This document shows, piece after piece, positions 60,314 through 64,000 of a stretch of 64,000 nt of DNA. The notes beneath the pieces are model-generated. The model saw only the letters and a program-made list of their open reading frames with translations, did no database searches and had not been told where the DNA came from. The translations under genes and the position numbers were made by a program. Positions within the stretch are counted from its first letter, which is position 1; the number at the start of each line of letters is the position of its first letter. Origin of the DNA: Candidatus Nitrososphaera gargensis Ga9.2 (GTDB lineage: Archaea; Thermoproteota; Nitrososphaeria; Nitrososphaerales; Nitrososphaeraceae); NCBI RefSeq assembly GCF_000303155.1, contig NC_018719.1:2046001-2110000 (forward strand). The letters run 5' to 3'.

Positions 60314-61768
60314 ATGCCCTTTGAAAGCCTCGGCGAATACATTGAAGCTCTGGAGCAGGCTGGACAGCTTAAGCGGGTCAAGGCGAAGGTCAGCCCGAAC
60401 TTGGAGATAGCCGAGATCATGCGCCGGCTGATGTATTCCGACGGCCCTGCGGTGCTCTTTGAGAACGTTGAGGGCTCGAGCATGCAGGTCCTTGGCAACG
60501 CGTTTGGCAACATGAAGAGGCTTGAAATTGCGCTTGAAACCCAAGACTTTACCGAGATTGGAAGGCGCATCACCGAGCTTACGAAAATGAAGATGCCATC
60601 AGGCATGCTCAACAAGCTAAAGATGTTGCCCAAGCTGTCGGAAATAAGCGAGTACGGCCCCAAGTATGTCGACAATGGGCCTGTCAATGAAGTCGTAGAA
60701 ACTGACAACAAGGCATCACTCAACTCGATGCCAGTTTTGAAATCGTTCGCCGGCGACGCCGGGCGCTTCATCACTTTTGGCCTTACTGTCACAAAGCATC
60801 CTGAGACTGAAATCCGCAATTTCGGCGTCTATAGGATTCAGATAATAGATGACAGGCACGCGATAATGCACTGGCAGACGCACAAGCGCGGCGCACAGCA
60901 CTACAAAATGATGAAGGAGCAGGGCAAAAAGATCGAAGTCGCGATTGTGGTCGGCGCGGACCCTGCAACCGTTTTCAGCGCAGTGGCGCCTGTGCCCGAA
61001 GGCATGGACAAGTACCTATTCTCCGGTATCACCAGAAAGAAGGGGGTCAAACTGGTAAAGTGCAGGACAGTCGATCTCGACGTGCCTGCAAATGCAGAGA
61101 TCGTGCTTGAAGGGTACGTCGATCCAAACGACATCAGGATGGAGGGGCCGTTTGGCGACCACACCGGCTACTACACGCCGGCAGAGCCGTTCCCCACGTT
61201 CACGCTTACAGGGATAATGAGGCGCAGCAGGCCAATCTACCTCACGACCGTGGTGGGCAAGCCGATCCTAGAAGACGCCTTCATCGGCAAGGTAATCGAG
61301 CGTTCCTTCCTCCCGCTCATCCAGATGTTCCACCCAGAGGTGGTCGACTTTGCCATGCCGGCCGCCGGCTGGTTCCAAGGCCTTGCGATAATGTCTATAA
61401 AGAAGCAGTACCCCGGGCAGGCAAAAAAAGTAATGATGGGGCTTTGGGGCATGGGGCAGCTGGCTCTGACCAAGATGTTCATAGTAGTCGACAGCGACAT
61501 CAACGTGCACGACATGAACGACGTGATATGGGCGGTGACCACCCGGGCAGACCCGGCGCGCGATACCATCATCATTAACAACACGCCTACAGACACGCTC
61601 GACCCGGCGTCGCCGCTTGTGAATCTGGGATCAAAGCTCGGCATCGACGCTACGACAAAATGGAAGGAGGAAGGCTACATGAGAGAAATCCAAGAGCTCG
61701 CAGTGGTCGACGAAGAGACAAAGGCGCTGGTCGATAGAAAGTGGCCCGAGTACTTTAATGGTACTTGA
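60314..61768 (+). CDS. UbiD-family decarboxylase, likely menaquinone pathway
   Basis: About 484 residues from ATG 60314 (MPFESLGEYIEALEQ). UbiD landmarks: GRFITFGLTVTKHP, MHWQTHKRGAQHYK, EGPFGDHTGYYTPAEPFP (catalytic Glu and prFMN/Mn contacts), and MGLWGMGQLALTK. UbiD enzymes use prenylated FMN to decarboxylate aromatic acids. With MqnC and MqnE adjacent, a role in the futalosine menaquinone pathway (decarboxylation of the naphthoate ring) is likely. The prFMN-making UbiX partner is not in this window. Tail overlaps MqnC by 14 bases. Confidence 0.88.
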   Translation: MPFESLGEYIEALEQAGQLKRVKAKVSPNLEIAEIMRRLMYSDGPAVLFENVEGSSMQVLGNAFGNMKRLEIALETQDFTEIGRRITELTKMKMPSGMLNKLKMLPKLSEISEYGPKYVDNGPVNEVVETDNKASLNSMPVLKSFAGDAGRFITFGLTVTKHPETEIRNFGVYRIQIIDDRHAIMHWQTHKRGAQHYKMMKEQGKKIEVAIVVGADPATVFSAVAPVPEGMDKYLFSGITRKKGVKLVKCRTVDLDVPANAEIVLEGYVDPNDIRMEGPFGDHTGYYTPAEPFPTFTLTGIMRRSRPIYLTTVVGKPILEDAFIGKVIERSFLPLIQMFHPEVVDFAMPAAGWFQGLAIMSIKKQYPGQAKKVMMGLWGMGQLALTKMFIVVDSDINVHDMNDVIWAVTTRADPARDTIIINNTPTDTLDPASPLVNLGSKLGIDATTKWKEEGYMREIQELAVVDEETKALVDRKWPEYFNGT

Positions 61769-62879
61769 TGATCTTGTACGAATTGTCGCGCTCGGCGACC
61801 CTGAACCCTGCCTGCTTGATAGCGGCAATTATCCTGTCTGACGTCAGCTCTGTCGAGCGGGCGCCCGTCGCGCTTACCACTTCCTCGCCAATGAGTGTGC
61901 CGCCAAAGTCGTCTGCACCGTGATTGAGTGCTAGCTGTGCCATCCCGATGCCGTTTGTGAGCCAAGACGACTGCAAGTGCGGGATAAGGCCGTAATACAT
62001 TATCCTTGCAATTGCGATCATTTTCAATAATAACAACCCACCAGCAGGATACTTGATCTTGCCCTCTGCCTGGATCTCTGTCCTGTTGGGCTCAAAGCTC
62101 CATGGGATAAACACCAGAAAACCGCCTGTCTTTTCCTGCAGCTGCGCTATCTTCATGATGTGTCTTGCGCGGTCCTCTTCCGTGTCCACAGTGCCGTACA
62201 TCATTGTGGCTACCGACTTGAAGCCCAGCTGGTGGGCCTCCTCCATTATTCGCAGCCACTCGTGGCTCTTTATCTTGAGCGGGCTGATCTCCTGCTTGAC
62301 TCTGTCTTCCAATATCTCTGCGCCTCCTCCAGCAAAAGTGTCCATGCCAGCTGCCTTTAGCCGGGCAAGCACCTCTTTTGTGCTGCTCCGCTCGACTCTG
62401 GCTATCATGTCTACCTCTGAAGGCGAGAGGCCGTTTATCCCGACCTCGGGGCACTTTTGCTTGATCGCCCTGAACGCGTCTTCATAGTATTCCAGCTTCA
62501 GGTTCGGGTTGTGGCCGCCCTGTATCAGGACCTGCGTTATGCCAAACATCTCGCGTGATGTAGCCACGCGCTTTACAATGTCTTCCACCGGCACCGTGTA
62601 CGACTCTTCGTGCCCCGGCGGGCGGTAGAACGCGCAGAACTTGCAGAATGTGATGCAAACATTGGTATAGTTCAAGATGATGTTGTTGATGAACGTGATG
62701 GTGTCGCCGTAAAGCCTTTGTCTCAGAGTGTTTGCGACAAGGCCCATCGAGTAAACATCGTCAGATTTAATCAGCCTGATGCAGTCGTTGAGGCCAAGTC
62801 TGCGCCCTTGCAGGGCGCTGTCAAGAATGTCGCTAATGTCTGACTTTTTCAGAAAGTCAGAGAGCAGTCTATTTTGCAA
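61755..62879 (-). CDS. mqnC: radical SAM dehypoxanthinyl futalosine cyclase (MqnC)
   Basis: A 374-residue radical SAM enzyme. Cluster motif CITFCKFCAFYRPPGHEESYT (about 75-95) is the MqnC form of CxxxCxxC; QGGHNPNLKLEYYED and GLSPSEVDMIARVE are further family blocks. It cyclises dehypoxanthinyl futalosine in the menaquinone route. The TTG start at 62879 gives a sensible N-terminus; MqnE starts about 100 bases away on the other strand, so the two share a divergent promoter region. Confidence 0.88.
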   Translation of the reverse strand: MQNRLLSDFLKKSDISDILDSALQGRRLGLNDCIRLIKSDDVYSMGLVANTLRQRLYGDTITFINNIILNYTNVCITFCKFCAFYRPPGHEESYTVPVEDIVKRVATSREMFGITQVLIQGGHNPNLKLEYYEDAFRAIKQKCPEVGINGLSPSEVDMIARVERSSTKEVLARLKAAGMDTFAGGGAEILEDRVKQEISPLKIKSHEWLRIMEEAHQLGFKSVATMMYGTVDTEEDRARHIMKIAQLQEKTGGFLVFIPWSFEPNRTEIQAEGKIKYPAGGLLLLKMIAIARIMYYGLIPHLQSSWLTNGIGMAQLALNHGADDFGGTLIGEEVVSATGARSTELTSDRIIAAIKQAGFRVAERDNSYKIIKYH

Positions 62880-62979
62880 ATGCGGACATGGCTTACGGGC
62901 TTTGATTGATATTTATTCTTTGACTACAATTTATAACCAACTCTGGTGCAGACAGTCACGGTTGCAAAAGAGCGATACC

Positions 62980-64000
62980 GTGGCAGGCGGGACGCCGGCG
63001 CTAGAGAAGGCTCTGGCCGGAGAGGAGCTGTCGTACAGCGATGGCGTCCAGCTAATGAAGGAGGAGAACCTATTCCTCCTTGGAGCGGCTGCGGACAAGG
63101 CCCGACAAAAGCTTTGCGGCGATGTTGTCACATTTGTTGCGTCTTACTACCTGAACTATACCAATGTTTGCGCGGCCAGCTGCCCGCTCTGCGCGTTCTA
63201 CAGAAAGGGCAACGAAAACGATGCCTATACGCTGTCGACTGAGCAGATAGTTGCCCGCTCCAAGATAGCGGTAGGGCAGCTTGGCGCTACTGAACTGCAC
63301 ATAGTTGGAGGATTCCACCCAAAGCTGGGGCTTGACTATTATGAAAAGATGATGAAGGCCATAAAAGCGGAATTTCCAAAGGTCACGATAAAGGCGTTCA
63401 CACCAGCAGAGATATTCTTTATCGCACGACTTACAAAGAACTCTGTCAAGGAAGTGCTCTCCCGGCTCAAGGCAGCCGGTCTCGATTCGCTTCCCGGTGG
63501 CGGCGCGGAGATCTTTCACAAGGACACCCGGAAGCAGATAGTGATAGGCAAGTGCTCCGGCGAAGAATGGCTTGATACCGCGCGCCAAGCTCATGAGCTT
63601 GGGTTAAGGAGCAACTGCACTATGCTCTTTGGACACGTGGAAAAGCCAGAGCACATCATTGACCATGTCATAAGGATAAGGGACCTCCACAAAAAGACAA
63701 AGGGCTTTACCACTTTTATCCCACTGAAATTCAGTCTTGAAAACACTGAGCTTGAGCAAAAGGGGCTTGTCACTGCCGAAAGCCCATCAACCTACGATCT
63801 TCGCGTGGTAGCAGTGTCGCGATTGTTGCTAGCAAACGTGCTGAACAACATTTCGGTGTACTGGGTGGCGCTTGGCAAAAAAGTCGCCCAAGTGGCGCTC
63901 TCATACGGCGGGAACGACATGGTCGGCACTGCGTTCTCTGAGGAGATATTCAAAGCGGCAGGCAAGGAGACAGGCACATCGACACAGGAGCTGGCAAGCC
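62980..64000 (+). CDS. mqnE: radical SAM aminofutalosine synthase (MqnE), 3' end beyond the window
   Basis: An open frame of 340 codons runs off the window end. N-terminus VAGGTPALEKALAGEELSYS; cluster motif CAASCPLCAFYR (about 65-76) with CxxxCxxC; HIVGGFHPKLGLDYYEKMM and TIKAFTPAEIFF match aminofutalosine synthase, which joins SAM-derived adenosyl to 3-enolpyruvylbenzoate. GTG 62980 was chosen; TTG 62962 lies nearer the expected transcription start after TATA-like tttataacc and is also possible. Divergent from MqnC. Confidence 0.82.
   Translation, partial: MAGGTPALEKALAGEELSYSDGVQLMKEENLFLLGAAADKARQKLCGDVVTFVASYYLNYTNVCAASCPLCAFYRKGNENDAYTLSTEQIVARSKIAVGQLGATELHIVGGFHPKLGLDYYEKMMKAIKAEFPKVTIKAFTPAEIFFIARLTKNSVKEVLSRLKAAGLDSLPGGGAEIFHKDTRKQIVIGKCSGEEWLDTARQAHELGLRSNCTMLFGHVEKPEHIIDHVIRIRDLHKKTKGFTTFIPLKFSLENTELEQKGLVTAESPSTYDLRVVAVSRLLLANVLNNISVYWVALGKKVAQVALSYGGNDMVGTAFSEEIFKAAGKETGTSTQELAS

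Overview
The window is chromosomal DNA of an archaeon, almost certainly a soil-type ammonia oxidiser of the Nitrososphaera lineage (Thaumarchaeota/Nitrososphaerota). Support comes from archaeal ribosomal proteins L15e, S24e and S27ae, aIF5A, archaeal SRP54, Pus10 and diphthamide synthase Dph6, from an intron-bearing tRNA-Tyr and a box C/D guide RNA, and from the many TATA boxes lying 23-31 bases ahead of start codons, which is the leaderless archaeal layout. A futalosine-type menaquinone gene set, an ADP-forming acyl-CoA synthetase and a PEF-CTERM-like surface protein fit that lineage. No amo genes are present, so the ammonia-oxidiser call is an inference.

1-2.3 kb is a decay zone: an IS481-like transposase remnant, an acidic surface protein, and a broken winged-helix regulator translationally coupled to a membrane protein with an amber stop. 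2.3-12.8 kb is mostly intact: an ABC1/UbiB kinase, a Nudix hydrolase, a leftward block joining a sulfonate/nitrate-type ABC transporter to a ComA-like enzyme with a fused C-terminal HTH, a PoxB-like ThDP enzyme, pterin dehydratase and a large surface protein.

12.9-15.4 kb starts at tRNA-Val and holds few long ORFs. By hand reading it contains at least four intact zinc-finger microproteins (42-56 aa), a coiled-coil microprotein and two degraded zinc-finger genes. 15.5-27 kb carries a MEDS-domain protein with a CheY-like receiver, an M20 peptidase, the ADP-forming CoA ligase, a convergent ABC-2 exporter pair, a dihydrolipoamide-dehydrogenase-like flavoprotein, RPA and a GCS2-like ligase. 27-33.6 kb surrounds the Lhr helicase with small membrane proteins, an emfourin-like protein, a possible structured RNA and several frameshifted genes.

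33.6-45.3 kb is core metabolism and translation: L15e, SerA, a fumarase/aspartase, a Sulfolobus-type zinc ADH, a semialdehyde dehydrogenase, tRNA-Tyr with two introns, HemB, a glycosyltransferase, CorA and aIF5A. A C/D sRNA follows aIF5A, and its guide matches the anticodon loop of a CAU tRNA. 45.3-51.7 kb is a leftward peptide/nickel-type ABC operon with one ATPase and a very long substrate-binding protein. 51.8-64 kb has Dph6-SRP54-Pus10, a HExxH protein coupled to a nucleotidyltransferase-kinase fusion, S24e-S27ae, a wrecked HerA-like ATPase, and UbiD, MqnC and MqnE of menaquinone synthesis.

Nine or so small accessory genes are broken by one-base shifts or nonsense codons, while genes up to 1044 codons are intact. 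This argues for real decay of accessory genes rather than poor sequence. Function calls rest on motif reading, not on database searches.
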